From the NCBI GenBank assembly GCA_001799895.1, contig MGUI01000052.1, positions 1-64,000 of the forward strand: DNA of 64,000 bases. Direction: 5' to 3'. This DNA is from Elusimicrobia bacterium GWD2_63_28 (lineage in GTDB: Bacteria > Elusimicrobiota > Elusimicrobia > Elusimicrobiales > UBA9959). This document shows positions 8,154-17,374 of this stretch, one piece after another; positions within the stretch are counted from its first letter, which is position 1, and every line of letters begins with the position of its first letter. The translations under genes and the position numbers were made by a program. A model generated the notes under the pieces. That model did no database searches, was not told the origin of the DNA, and saw nothing but the letters and a program-made list of their open reading frames with translations.

Positions 8154-8740
8154 AGTTCATCGCGCACAGGATTAACACGGCGGCGGAACTGGCCGGCGTG
8201 CCCCCGGAATACGGCGTGGAGCTGGATCTTCGCGACAGCGGCGACAAGCTTATCCTCAACCACGACCCGTTCGGCTCGGGGGAGGAGTTCTCTTCGTACC
8301 TGAAGGGTTACGGGCATGCGCTGCTGATCCTGAACATCAAGAGCGAGCGCATAGAGTGGCGCGCGCTGGACCTGCTCAGGGAGCGCGGGATCAGGGACTA
8401 TTTCTTCCTCGATTCCTCCTTCCCGATGATACACCAGCTGGCGGAGAAGGGGGAAAACAATCTGGCGCTGCGCTACTCCGAATTCGAAGGCCTCGACACC
8501 GTGCTGGCCATGAAGGGCCGGGCCAAATGGGTCTGGGTGGACTGCTTTACCCGGCTGCCGCTGGACCGGAAGAGCCACGCCGCCCTTAAGGACGCCGGCT
8601 TCAAACTGTGCCTTGTCTCGCCGGAGCTGCAGGGGCGCCCCGGCGATATCGAACCGTACAGGGAGCAGCTGCGCCGGGAGGGCCTCGTCTTCGACGCCAT
8701 CTGCGCCAAGCTGCAAAATATCCCGAGGTGGACCCGGTAG
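8150..8740 (+). CDS. Glycerophosphodiester phosphodiesterase-like (GDPD/PI-PLC superfamily) protein
   Basis: 196 residues, starting in an ATGA overlap with the GT2 remnant. The start 'MKFIAHR', 'YGVELDLRD' and 'ILNHDPF' supply the His, Glu/Asp and second His of the GDPD TIM-barrel active site; 'LLILNIKSE' and 'VWVDCF' match later strands. It is short for a GDPD. Its place behind a nucleotidyltransferase and glycosyltransferase suggests a role in surface polysaccharide or its phosphodiester decoration rather than general lipid turnover (inference). Confidence 0.75.
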   Translation: MKFIAHRINTAAELAGVPPEYGVELDLRDSGDKLILNHDPFGSGEEFSSYLKGYGHALLILNIKSERIEWRALDLLRERGIRDYFFLDSSFPMIHQLAEKGENNLALRYSEFEGLDTVLAMKGRAKWVWVDCFTRLPLDRKSHAALKDAGFKLCLVSPELQGRPGDIEPYREQLRREGLVFDAICAKLQNIPRWTR

Positions 8741-8776
8741 CCCCGGAGCAGCCGGCCGCCCGCGGCAGCAGCCTTT

Positions 8777-11233
8777 ATGTTCCCAACAGCTTTAAGCTAT
8801 CTGCTCTACTACGCCGTCCCCGTCGCCTGGGCGCTGAGTCTCTTCTTCGCGGCCAAGTTCGTCCTCGCCTGGTGGCGCAGGGAGCCGGCCCGCGCCGGGG
8901 CGCTGCTCTCGCTGGCGGCAATAGCCGCGGCGGCCGCGGCGGCGGCCTGGGCTTTGCCCGCGCGCGGCGGGTACGAGAACAACCATGACTTCCTGCGCCT
9001 CGGGGCGGATCTGTTCTCGGGCCGGCCGCTGGCCTACCCGCAGTTCAAGGAGTACTCGCCGCTCTTCACCGACGCCCTCTCGGACCTCTTCAGCGGCCGC
9101 TCCCTGCGGGCCGTGCTCTGGAAGAACCGGCTGCTGCCGGCGGTTTCCCTGGTCCTCTTTTTCGCCGGGCTGCGGCGCCTCGGCGCGGGGTTCTTCGCCA
9201 GCGCCGGGGCGGCGGCCCTGCTGTTCCTGAACTTTCTCTCCCTGCTCAACTCCTCCGCCTTCTCTACCGCCTCCTCGAACATGCTCATCTGGCTTATCTC
9301 TCTGGCCGCCCTGTTCGACGCGCACGCCGCGCCCCGCCTGGGGACGCCCGGCCTGCTCTGGATAGCCGCCTCGTCCGTCCTGGTAGCCGGCGCCCGCTTC
9401 GAGTTCCTGCCCGCCAACTTCCTCGTCTTTTCGGCCGTGCTGCTCGCAAAGCCGGCCGCGGAAAGAAGGGCGCTCCTGGCGCCCCGCAACCTCCTGGTCC
9501 TGGCGGGCGGCGCCGCCCTGCTGGCCGGGTGGCTGTGGCGGGCGGCCGGCGCCAACCCGGCCGAGCTGGCGGGGAATCTCTTTTCCCCGGCCAAGAACCT
9601 GCTTTACCACCTGGGAGAGCAGAACCTGGGCGTCCTGGCCGCCGCGCTCTCTTCCGCCTGGGGCCGCGCCGTTCCGCCGGCGGGAGCGGCCCTTCTCTGC
9701 GCCCTCTTCCTGCTGGCTTGCGTCGGCGGAAGCCTGGCCGGGGTCCGGGGCGCGGCGGGAGAAATGAAGCGGAACCTCGCGGTCCTGGCGGTTTTGCTGC
9801 TTTGGATAACCTATTTCTCGATGATCTTTACGCTGACCGAAGCCTACCCGCTGCACCTGATGCGGCATCACCTCTATTTCTTCCTTCCCTTCGCTTTGCT
9901 TTTCGCCGCCGGCCTGAACGGCCTTGAAAGCGCCGCGGAGCGCCGGCCCGGGGCGGCGAAAAAGACATTTCTCGCCGGACTCGCGGTCTTTCTCGCGGCG
10001 TACGCGGCGCTTAACGTCCGCGCGGCGCTGGGCTTCAACGGCGAGTTGAGGACGAACGACAGGGAGCTGGCCTTCCTGGCGGCCGCCAAACGGGATTGGC
10101 CGCCCGGTTGCCTGGCCGTGTATCCCGGCCTGAACCCCGCCGGCTCGCGGGCCGGCCTGCTTTCGCGGTACTTCCCCGTCCTGTCCCGGCCCGGGGAGGC
10201 GGCGGGAAACTGCCTGCTAAAATACGTGTCGGCCGAGTACTCCATATTTTCCGGCGCCGCGCCGCGGCCGATAGACCAGCAGCCGCTGCGGGCGGGCCCG
10301 GGGGCCTGGCGCGAGGCGTCTTTCGCGCACGCCTTCTATACCGTGACCGCCGGTTCGGGTTTCGCCCTTGGCGAGACAACGGCGCCCGTACCCCTTACGA
10401 TAGGGTTCTACAGGCTGGCTGAGGCCGGGCGCGACAGGGCTTACCTGGAATCGGCCGCCGGCCTGCGGGCCTTCAGCGCGGGCGCGCTCGCCAAGGCTAA
10501 CCGGAAATTTAAAAAAGCCGTCAGGGCCGATCCGTCCTGCCTGAACTGCAAATACTACCTGGCGCTCTCCGAAGCCGCCCTCGGGAGGGGCGCGTCAGCG
10601 GCCGGGCTGCTGGGGCAGATAGACGGGCTGCGCCCGGAGGCGCTGACCCGGCCGCAGCGAGAGCTGATAAGCGGCCTGGCCGCGGGAGAAAGGCAGGCCG
10701 CGGCCGACCGGGTGGCGGAGCTGGAGGCGGAAAACCCGGACTTTTTCTTCCGGGAAAATCCCGCCGCCGGGATCGCCTCCGTCGGTGGCGGGGCCGGACC
10801 CGACGCCGGCGAAAACCCCGGCGGCGCGCGGCCGCGGAGGGCGGGTGAGGCGGCTTCCAAGGAAATTTCAGACAGGGCTGTAGGGAAGATCCGGGAGGGA
10901 GACCTGCGGTCGGCGAAGCTGCTGCTCGCCGAAGCCATGGACAAGGACGAGGATAATTTCGAGGCCAGGATGAGCGCCTGCTACCTGGCCGCCAGGCTCA
11001 GGGACCGCGAGTTCGGGGAAGCCGGCTGCGGGGAAGCGGTGGACCTGGCCGTTTCGCCTCCCGCGCACGCGGTCATGCCGGGCGGCGCCCTTGAGGGCGC
11101 GTATTTATCCAGGGCGCATTTTTACCTGGCTTTTGGAGAAAAGCGGGCGGCCTGCGCGGATTTCAGGCTCTCGCTCGGCGGCGGGGCGCCGGGAGGCGCG
11201 CAGGCCGGGCTGGCGGCCGCCTGCGGGAAATAA
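8777..11233 (+). CDS. Large polytopic membrane protein with C-terminal TPR-like region
   Basis: 818 residues. About ten to twelve hydrophobic segments fill residues 1-440, with an early luminal loop ('NNHDFLRLGADLF') like GT-C proteins. The rest is soluble: a 90-residue Cys/Pro-containing stretch, then helical TPR-like pairs ('AFSAGALAKANRKFKKAV', 'RADPSCLNCKYYLALSEAAL'), a low-complexity Gly/Ala linker (about 675-695) and another helical repeat region to the end. The architecture parallels the protein at 15504-17339. Probably a membrane glycosyltransferase or O-antigen-type enzyme with a protein-binding tail; the reaction is unknown. It begins 36 bases after the GDPD-like gene, likely the same operon. 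Confidence 0.6.
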   Translation: MFPTALSYLLYYAVPVAWALSLFFAAKFVLAWWRREPARAGALLSLAAIAAAAAAAAWALPARGGYENNHDFLRLGADLFSGRPLAYPQFKEYSPLFTDALSDLFSGRSLRAVLWKNRLLPAVSLVLFFAGLRRLGAGFFASAGAAALLFLNFLSLLNSSAFSTASSNMLIWLISLAALFDAHAAPRLGTPGLLWIAASSVLVAGARFEFLPANFLVFSAVLLAKPAAERRALLAPRNLLVLAGGAALLAGWLWRAAGANPAELAGNLFSPAKNLLYHLGEQNLGVLAAALSSAWGRAVPPAGAALLCALFLLACVGGSLAGVRGAAGEMKRNLAVLAVLLLWITYFSMIFTLTEAYPLHLMRHHLYFFLPFALLFAAGLNGLESAAERRPGAAKKTFLAGLAVFLAAYAALNVRAALGFNGELRTNDRELAFLAAAKRDWPPGCLAVYPGLNPAGSRAGLLSRYFPVLSRPGEAAGNCLLKYVSAEYSIFSGAAPRPIDQQPLRAGPGAWREASFAHAFYTVTAGSGFALGETTAPVPLTIGFYRLAEAGRDRAYLESAAGLRAFSAGALAKANRKFKKAVRADPSCLNCKYYLALSEAALGRGASAAGLLGQIDGLRPEALTRPQRELISGLAAGERQAAADRVAELEAENPDFFFRENPAAGIASVGGGAGPDAGENPGGARPRRAGEAASKEISDRAVGKIREGDLRSAKLLLAEAMDKDEDNFEARMSACYLAARLRDREFGEAGCGEAVDLAVSPPAHAVMPGGALEGAYLSRAHFYLAFGEKRAACADFRLSLGGGAPGGAQAGLAAACGK

Positions 11234-11352
11234 GGCGCGCTGCCCGGCTGCCTTGCCGCAGCGGGGGCCCCGGCCCCGTTAAAGCGGGCCGTGTTTGTTT
11301 TTTGGTATCATTGGTTACTGCGGTAAATCGCGGTCCCCGGGAACTAAAACGA

Positions 11353-12264
11353 ATGAATAAGACTATCCTCGTGGTCGGTTCAGTAGCGCTGGACTCGGTC
11401 AAAACCATACATGGCGACACCAAGCGGGCCCTCGGCGGCTCGGCGGTGCACTTTTCGCTTTCGGCCTCCAAGTTCTCGCCGGTGAAGATGCTGGGCGTGG
11501 TGGGCGAGGATTTCCCGCCGCAGTTCCGCAAGTTCCTGAAGCGCCGCAACATCTGCCAGCAGGGCCTGGAAGTCATGCCCGGCAAGACCTTCCACTGGGT
11601 GGGCCAGTACGACCGCGACTACAAGAACGCCGAGACCATCGCCACCGAACTCAACGTCTTCCAGCAGTTCAAGCCCAAGCTCAACGGCGACCATACCCGC
11701 TGCGGCGTGCTGTTCCTCGCGAACATCGACCCCGACCTGCAGCGCGAGGTGCTGGACCAGATGGCCAAGCCCCGGCTGGTGGCCTGCGACACGATGAATT
11801 ACTGGATCAGCCTCAAGAAGCCCTCGCTGCTGAAGCTGCTGAAAAAGGTGGACATGCTCTTCGTCAACGAGGAGGAGGCCCGCCAGCTGACCGGGGAATA
11901 CAACCTGATAAAGGCCGCCCGGCTGATCATGAAGATGGGCCCGCGCGGCATAGTGGTCAAGCGCGGCGACGCCGGCGCCATGCTGTTCTTCAAGGACAAT
12001 GTCCTCTCCGTCCCCGCCCACCCCATCGAAAAAGTGGTGGACCCCACCGGCGCCGGCGACACCTTCGCCGGCGGCTTCATGGGCTACCTCGCGGCCGCGC
12101 CCGACTGGAAGAATTTCGACGTGATCCGCCGCGCCATGGCCTGCGGCACCGTTATGAGCTCCTTCTCCGTAGAGGACTTCAGCGTCAAGCGCGTGGGCGG
12201 CATCTCGAAAAAAGAGATAGATTCCCGCTACACCAAGTATGTGGACGCGCTCCACATAAAATAA
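11353..12264 (+). CDS. PfkB-family carbohydrate/nucleoside kinase
   Basis: 303 residues from ATG 11353; the frame is open further upstream to 11302 but the family starts at 'ILVVGSVALDSV'. Motifs: the Gly-rich 'ALGGSAVHFS' (PfkB signature 1 region) and the catalytic 'DPTGAGDTFAGGF' (signature 2, Asp base). The family phosphorylates sugars or nucleosides such as ribose, fructose or adenosine. Adenosine deaminase follows 13 bases later, so a nucleoside or ribose substrate is plausible. No lid motif decides the substrate. Confidence 0.9.
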   Translation: MNKTILVVGSVALDSVKTIHGDTKRALGGSAVHFSLSASKFSPVKMLGVVGEDFPPQFRKFLKRRNICQQGLEVMPGKTFHWVGQYDRDYKNAETIATELNVFQQFKPKLNGDHTRCGVLFLANIDPDLQREVLDQMAKPRLVACDTMNYWISLKKPSLLKLLKKVDMLFVNEEEARQLTGEYNLIKAARLIMKMGPRGIVVKRGDAGAMLFFKDNVLSVPAHPIEKVVDPTGAGDTFAGGFMGYLAAAPDWKNFDVIRRAMACGTVMSSFSVEDFSVKRVGGISKKEIDSRYTKYVDALHIK

Positions 12265-12277
12265 AGACCGGGGGCCC

Positions 12278-13300
12278 ATGCAGAAAGAGGCCGATACCAT
12301 ACTCGCCATGCCCAAGGCGGAGCTGCACCGCCACATAGAGGGCTGCGTGCGCGTGGCCACCGTAATAGACCTGGCCCGCCGCCACGGCCTGGCGCTGCCC
12401 ACCTTCGATCCCGCCGAGCTGGAACTCTCCTATAAACTCCGCGCCCCGGGCGCCTCGCTGGCCGCCGTGCTGAATATGTTCGGCCTGGCGCAGTCCTGCT
12501 TCGCCTCTTACGAGGCCGTGGAACGGATCACTTTCGAGGCGCTGGAAGACGCCTATAAAAAAGAGAATATCCGCCTGCTGGAGCTGCGCTACAGCCCGGA
12601 CTTCATGCTGGACGGCGCCGGGCTGGACTGGCAGCGGGCGCACGACCTGATAGTGAGCACGGCGGAGAAATTCGAAAAGAACAGCCACATGGTCTGCGGG
12701 ATCATCCTGATAGCCTCGCGCAGCCGCGGCCTGGCCTCGGCGCGCAAAACCATAGACTTCACCGCGGCGAACAAAAAAACCGCCATCGGCTTCGACCTGG
12801 CCGACAGCGAGTCCGAGTTCCCGTCCTCCCTCTACAGCGGCGCCGTGAAAAAACTCCACGCCGCCGGGATCCCGCTCACCGTGCATTCCGGCGAGGAGGG
12901 GCATTTCTCCCAGGTAGTCGAGACTATTAAAGAGTTGGAGCCGCGCCGCATCGGCCACGGCGTAAAGGCGGCCGAAGATCCCACCGGGCGGACGCTGGAG
13001 CTGGTGAAGAATTCCGGCGTCACCATAGAGACCAACCCCTGGAGCAATTACCTCACGCGCGCGGTGGCCTCGGTGGAGGCCCACCCGCTGAAAAAATTCA
13101 TCAAGGCCGGCGTCAAATGCACCATCGGCGCCGACGACCCCGAGATCCTCGACACCGACCTCAACAAAGAATACCGGCTGGCCCGTGAAAAAATGGGCTT
13201 ATCCCTGGAAGACATACGCTATACGCTGAAGTGCGCCGTGCAAGGCTCCTTCCTTTCTCCCGACCGGCGGCAGCAGGCCGCCAAAGAGCTGGGGGTCTAG
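12278..13300 (+). CDS. add: Adenosine deaminase-family protein
   Basis: 340 residues. It carries the metal-dependent deaminase set: 'KAELHRHIEGCV' (HxH), 'LTVHSGEE' (His and catalytic Glu), 'RRIGHG' and 'TIGADDPEILDTDLNKEY' (the Asp-Asp of the SxDDP motif, here with Ala in place of the usual Ser/Thr-Asp). The reaction is hydrolytic deamination of adenosine to inosine in purine salvage; the related adenine deaminases share the fold, so the base versus nucleoside choice is open. A GGGGG ribosome site precedes ATG 12278. Co-transcribed with the PfkB kinase. Confidence 0.88.
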   Translation: MQKEADTILAMPKAELHRHIEGCVRVATVIDLARRHGLALPTFDPAELELSYKLRAPGASLAAVLNMFGLAQSCFASYEAVERITFEALEDAYKKENIRLLELRYSPDFMLDGAGLDWQRAHDLIVSTAEKFEKNSHMVCGIILIASRSRGLASARKTIDFTAANKKTAIGFDLADSESEFPSSLYSGAVKKLHAAGIPLTVHSGEEGHFSQVVETIKELEPRRIGHGVKAAEDPTGRTLELVKNSGVTIETNPWSNYLTRAVASVEAHPLKKFIKAGVKCTIGADDPEILDTDLNKEYRLAREKMGLSLEDIRYTLKCAVQGSFLSPDRRQQAAKELGV

Positions 13301-13306
13301 CCTGCG

Positions 13307-14416
13307 ATGAACCCTTTCAGCCTTTTCGGCCTCGGCCTGTCGCTGTTCTGCCTCGCCTTCAATCTTTACACCGCCTGGTGGCTGGTCCGACGGCTGGCGT
13401 TAAAGCCTTGGGGGCGTTTCCTCGTCATCGAAGCCGCGCTGCTGCTGTCCGCGCTGTACCCGGTTTCAAGGCCTTTCGCAGCCGCTCATTCCGGCGCTTT
13501 CGCCGACGGGGTGCTGTGGCTGGGCTTCTTCGTCCTCGGGGCCTCTTTCATAATCTTCTGGTCGCTGGCCGTCTGCGACCTGCTGCTGGCCGCCGCCCGG
13601 GCCCGCGGCCGCGCGGCGGCGCTGGCCTGCCTGGCGCTGGCCGGCGGCCTTGTGATCCTGGCCGCCTGGCAGGGGCGCAAGGCGCCTGAAGTTGTAAGGC
13701 TTGAGATCGCTCTGAAGAACCTGCCCCCCGCGCTGGACGGTTTTACCGTCATGCAGGTGTCCGACCTGCACCTGGGCCGGATGATAGGCTTGGAGCGGCT
13801 GGAGGGTATAGCGGCCGAGGCCGCCGTGCTGAAGCCGGACCTGATCGCTTTCACCGGGGATTTCTCGGAGCGGCGCGAGCGCATGCCTCCGGGAGTCTGC
13901 GAAGTGCTGAAGGGCATGACGGCGCGCCTGGGCAAGGTTTCAGTGCTGGGCAACCACGATATGTTCACCGGCGGTGAGCCCGCGGCGGCCTTCTTCGAAG
14001 GCTGCGGCTTTAAAATGCTCCGCGGCCAGGTTTACGAACCCGCCCCCGGCCTGGCCGTGGGCGGGGTGGACGATCTGCGGCGCGGCAACGGGGAGTCGGT
14101 AAAAAAACTGGCGCTTTCCCTGGACCGCTCAAAGCCGCTGATCTTCCTTTCCCACCAGCCGGAAGGGTTCGACTATATAACCGCCTCCGGCTCCGGCCTG
14201 GTCCTGTGCGGACACACCCATAACGGGCAGATCTTCCCTTTTAACCTGCTCGAATTCAGGATGTTCAAGTATTTTTACGGGCTTTACCGGGAAAAGGATT
14301 TCTTTGTTTATGTAACTTCGGGCGCGGGCACCTGGGGGCCGCCGCTGCGGCTGTTCACCAGGTCCGAGCTGCCGGTCTTCACGCTGCGCGTTGACAGCCC
14401 GGGGGGCAAGCGGTAG
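13307..14416 (+). CDS. Membrane-anchored metallophosphoesterase (YkuE-like)
   Basis: 369 residues. Four hydrophobic segments fill residues 1-125; a calcineurin-like catalytic domain follows with all metal motifs: 'SDLHLGR', 'FTGDFSE', 'LGNHD', 'LSHQPE' and 'CGHTHNGQIFP'. Family members hydrolyse phosphodiesters or envelope lipid pyrophosphates at the membrane; the substrate is not determined by sequence. It begins 6 bases after the adenosine deaminase stop, so they are probably co-transcribed. Confidence 0.9.
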   Translation: MNPFSLFGLGLSLFCLAFNLYTAWWLVRRLALKPWGRFLVIEAALLLSALYPVSRPFAAAHSGAFADGVLWLGFFVLGASFIIFWSLAVCDLLLAAARARGRAAALACLALAGGLVILAAWQGRKAPEVVRLEIALKNLPPALDGFTVMQVSDLHLGRMIGLERLEGIAAEAAVLKPDLIAFTGDFSERRERMPPGVCEVLKGMTARLGKVSVLGNHDMFTGGEPAAAFFEGCGFKMLRGQVYEPAPGLAVGGVDDLRRGNGESVKKLALSLDRSKPLIFLSHQPEGFDYITASGSGLVLCGHTHNGQIFPFNLLEFRMFKYFYGLYREKDFFVYVTSGAGTWGPPLRLFTRSELPVFTLRVDSPGGKR

Positions 14417-14440
14417 AATTGGGGAAGGTTTGGAGGAAAC

Positions 14441-15427
14441 ATGAAAAAAATCTTTTTATCGGCCATAGCCGCCCTGCTGGGCGCCGGCGCGGCCTTCGGC
14501 CAGCAGGCCCTGTCGGGCGACCTGAAAGAGCAGATCGAAAGCGTGCAGGCCGCCATAGCCAAGACTGGCGCGAAGTGGACCGCCGGCGAGACCAATATCT
14601 CCGCCGCCCGCGAGGACTGGCCCTGGCTGGTGGGCTTCAACTTCGAGACCATCGACGCCGAGCCGATAGAGATGGGCGCCGCCGAGGCGCTGCCGCCCGC
14701 GCTGGACTGGCGCGCCGCCAACGGCAATTTCGTGACAGCGCCGCGCAACCAGAAGAAATGCGGCTCCTGCTGGGCCTTCGCCATGACCGGCGGCTTGGAA
14801 GCCTATACCCTGCTTAAAGAGAATACACCCGGCCGCGACCTGGATTTGTCCGAGCAGGTGATGCTGTCGTGCAGCGGGGCCGGCTCCTGCAAAGGCGGCC
14901 GTCTTACCGCCGGTTTCCTCAAGAGTTCCGGCCTGCCCCTCGAGGCGGCCTACCCCTATAACGCCACGGACAGCGAATGTTCCGCCGCCGCCCCGGGCTG
15001 GCAGACGGGCGCCTACAAGATAGGGACCTACGGCTCCGTGTCGCAGAAGGTGGAGACCATGAAGGCCGCGCTGGCCAAGTACGGCCCGCTGCCTACCGCC
15101 ATGATGGTCTACGAGGACTTCATGCATTACAAGGAAGGCGTCTATTCCTACGCCACGGGCAAGCGCCTCGGCGGCCACGCCGTGCTGCTGGTCGGCTACA
15201 ACGACGAGGGCCGGTACTTTATAGTGAAGAACAGCTGGGACCTGGGCTGGGGCGAGCAAGGCTTCTTCCGCATCGCTTACTCCGAGGTCACCGGCAAGTC
15301 CTCCTTCGGCCTGAGCACCATAGCCTACAGGGCGGCCAAGGACGAAGTCCCCGTGGGCCAGGCCGCCCGCGAGGCCGTCTGGACCCGCATAGCTCCGATG
15401 TTCGAAGGCCTGGCCTCCTGGAAGTAG
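14441..15427 (+). CDS. Secreted papain-like cysteine protease (peptidase C1)
   Basis: 328 residues with a Sec signal (about 1-20, ending AFG). Catalytic Cys110 in 'KCGSCWAFAMTGG', the oxyanion Gln just before it, His246 in 'GGHAVLLVGY' and Asn264 in 'VKNSWDLGWGEQGFF' complete the papain triad. Residues 21-85 form a short propeptide-like region. Paired Cys residues at 'MLSCSGAGSC' match the C1A fold. Excellent GGAGGAA ribosome site; TAGAAT at 14414-14419 gives a local promoter inside the end of the previous gene. Acts outside the cytoplasm on protein substrates. Confidence 0.93.
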   Translation: MKKIFLSAIAALLGAGAAFGQQALSGDLKEQIESVQAAIAKTGAKWTAGETNISAAREDWPWLVGFNFETIDAEPIEMGAAEALPPALDWRAANGNFVTAPRNQKKCGSCWAFAMTGGLEAYTLLKENTPGRDLDLSEQVMLSCSGAGSCKGGRLTAGFLKSSGLPLEAAYPYNATDSECSAAAPGWQTGAYKIGTYGSVSQKVETMKAALAKYGPLPTAMMVYEDFMHYKEGVYSYATGKRLGGHAVLLVGYNDEGRYFIVKNSWDLGWGEQGFFRIAYSEVTGKSSFGLSTIAYRAAKDEVPVGQAAREAVWTRIAPMFEGLASWK

Positions 15428-15442
15428 GCCCTGCGCTGAATA

Positions 15443-15478
15443 AACGGCGCGGGCTGAACCCCGCGCCGTTTTTTATTT
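15443..15478 (+). terminator. Terminator after the papain-like protease
   Basis: AACGGCGCGGG / CCCGCGCCGTT stem followed by TTTTTATTT. Confidence 0.93.
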
Positions 15479-15503
15479 GCCGCCGCGCCGGGAAAACGAT
15501 CCG

Positions 15504-17339
15504 ATGATAAACAAGCGCTACCTCTGGCTCGCCGTGATCGCGCTCGCAGCCGCCGGGCTGCGGGCCGCCTATGCCTGCCTGCCCCGGCCGGAGGGGGACG
15601 GCGGGCTTTACCTGCTGCTGGCGGGCAAGATACTGGCCGGTGAATATTTCTTTTCTTTCAGCGGGGATTCTTTCCCCCTGCTTTACAGGACGCCGGTTTA
15701 CCCGGCTTTCCTCGCGCTGGCTTCTTTTCTCCCGGGATCCGTTGAGGCCGCCGCCGCGGCCGTTCAGCGGCTGCTGGGCCTGCTGACGGTCTGCCTCGTT
15801 TACCGCATAGCGCTGCCGGCGTGGGGCAGCCGGGCCGCCGCCGCCGGCGGGGCGCTGTTCGCTGCGGCTCATTTTCATTTCCTGTATTTCGAAGCTTACC
15901 CGCTGAGCGAAACGCTGGCGGTGTTCCTGGCCTGCGCCGCGGTATATTACGCCCTGGCCCTGCGCTCGGCCGGGCGCCCGGCGGCCCGGGACCTGGGGTT
16001 GGGCGGGCTGCTGGCCGGCTGCGCCGCCATGTGCCGGCCGGAACTTTTCCTGGCCGCCGCCCTGTGCGCTTGGTATGTCCGGGGCGAAGGCGCCCTCCTG
16101 TCCAAGGTCCGGCGGGCGGCGCTTTACCTGGCGCCGGCGCTGCTGCTGGCCGCCGGCTGGACGCTGCGCAACGGGCTGCTGCACGATTATTGGGGGCTCA
16201 CGCCGAATTCGGCCATAACCCTTTTCTCCGGACCGGCCGGGCGCAGCCTTCAGCCGGAAGATGTGGGCGCGGATTTCATCGGCGTGCAGGCCCTGAAATA
16301 CCGCGAGTCGCAGGGCTTGGGCAACCGCGCCGTTTCAGCGCTGGAAAAAGAGGGGATTCCCTACCAGTGGGCGGCGGCGCGGATGGGCAGGCTGGCCGCG
16401 GGAGCGGCGCTTTCGCGCCCTGGAGCGTACCTGCGCGGTTCGCTGCGGCAGCTGAAAGAGCTGCTGTTCCCCCGGGGAGAGTGGCCGCCCTCAGACATAA
16501 CGGAAACCATGCCCGACCTGTTTGCCCCGCCGTTGGCCGAAACCCGGACGGGGAAAATCCTGTCCGCCCTCGGCAGGGCCGATTGGTTCCTGGAAAGATT
16601 CCTGCTGCCGTGGCTGTTTCTGGCCGGGGCGATCCTTTCTTTTCGCCGCGGCGGCTCCGGCGCCGGGCGCTTGCTGGCCGCCTTGCCCCTGGGCCTGCTG
16701 CTGATCTACGCCTTCTTAAGCCCGGTCTCCGCCCGCTACCGGGTGATAGCCGAGCCTTTCATGGGCCTGCTGGCCGCCAGGGCGGCGCAGCTGCTGTACC
16801 TGAAGCTCAGGGGCGGCGCGCCTCCCCCGGCGGCGGCGCAGCCGGGGCGGCTTCTCCCGGCAAAATTCACGCTGACCGTCCTGGCGGCGGCGGGCTGCCT
16901 TTTTGTTTTTTTCTTAACGGGTGTATCCAGGGCGTACCTGGAACGGTCGCGGGCGCTGCCGCCGGCCGCCTCCGCCGCCGGAGAAGGCCCGGCCCGGCCG
17001 GGCTACCTGGCGCTGCGGCAAGGCAGATACCCGCAGGCGCTGAAACTCTTTGACAAAGCGCTGGCCGGCGGCCGGGACAAGGCCGCGGCCGACGGCCGGG
17101 CAGAGGCGCTGTTCAGGATGGGCCGCGGGCGCGAGGCGCTGGCTGAATTGGAGGCTACGCTGCTGCTGAACCCGGGTTCGGCGGACACTCTTTACAATAT
17201 CGGCAGGCTGAATTATCTTTCCGGAGAGAATGAGGCGGCCGTTATAAATCTCTCAGGGTTCATGAAGCTGCCGGGGTCTCCGCATGAGCCCCGCCTCCGC
17301 GCCGCCGCCATGCTGGCGGAGCTGCGGGGCGCTAAATAA
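15504..17339 (+). CDS. GT-C/PMT-type membrane glycosyltransferase with C-terminal TPRs
   Basis: 611 residues from ATG 15504. About eleven membrane segments; the first periplasmic loop has 'EGDGGLYLLLAGKILAG' and 'RTPVYPAFLALASF', the loop pattern of PMT_2/ArnT-like glycosyltransferases that use polyprenyl-phosphate sugars. Residues about 500-610 carry TPR units ('GYLALRQGRYPQALKLFDKA', 'ALFRMGRGREALAELEATL', 'TLYNIGRLNYLSGENEA'). The same fusion occurs at 8777-11233. Likely transfers a sugar onto envelope lipid or protein on the periplasmic side, with the TPR part binding a partner; the acceptor is unknown. Confidence 0.75.
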   Translation: MINKRYLWLAVIALAAAGLRAAYACLPRPEGDGGLYLLLAGKILAGEYFFSFSGDSFPLLYRTPVYPAFLALASFLPGSVEAAAAAVQRLLGLLTVCLVYRIALPAWGSRAAAAGGALFAAAHFHFLYFEAYPLSETLAVFLACAAVYYALALRSAGRPAARDLGLGGLLAGCAAMCRPELFLAAALCAWYVRGEGALLSKVRRAALYLAPALLLAAGWTLRNGLLHDYWGLTPNSAITLFSGPAGRSLQPEDVGADFIGVQALKYRESQGLGNRAVSALEKEGIPYQWAAARMGRLAAGAALSRPGAYLRGSLRQLKELLFPRGEWPPSDITETMPDLFAPPLAETRTGKILSALGRADWFLERFLLPWLFLAGAILSFRRGGSGAGRLLAALPLGLLLIYAFLSPVSARYRVIAEPFMGLLAARAAQLLYLKLRGGAPPPAAAQPGRLLPAKFTLTVLAAAGCLFVFFLTGVSRAYLERSRALPPAASAAGEGPARPGYLALRQGRYPQALKLFDKALAGGRDKAAADGRAEALFRMGRGREALAELEATLLLNPGSADTLYNIGRLNYLSGENEAAVINLSGFMKLPGSPHEPRLRAAAMLAELRGAK

Positions 17340-17374
17340 GACCCGCGCCCTTCCCGAATTGATAAAATTAAGGC

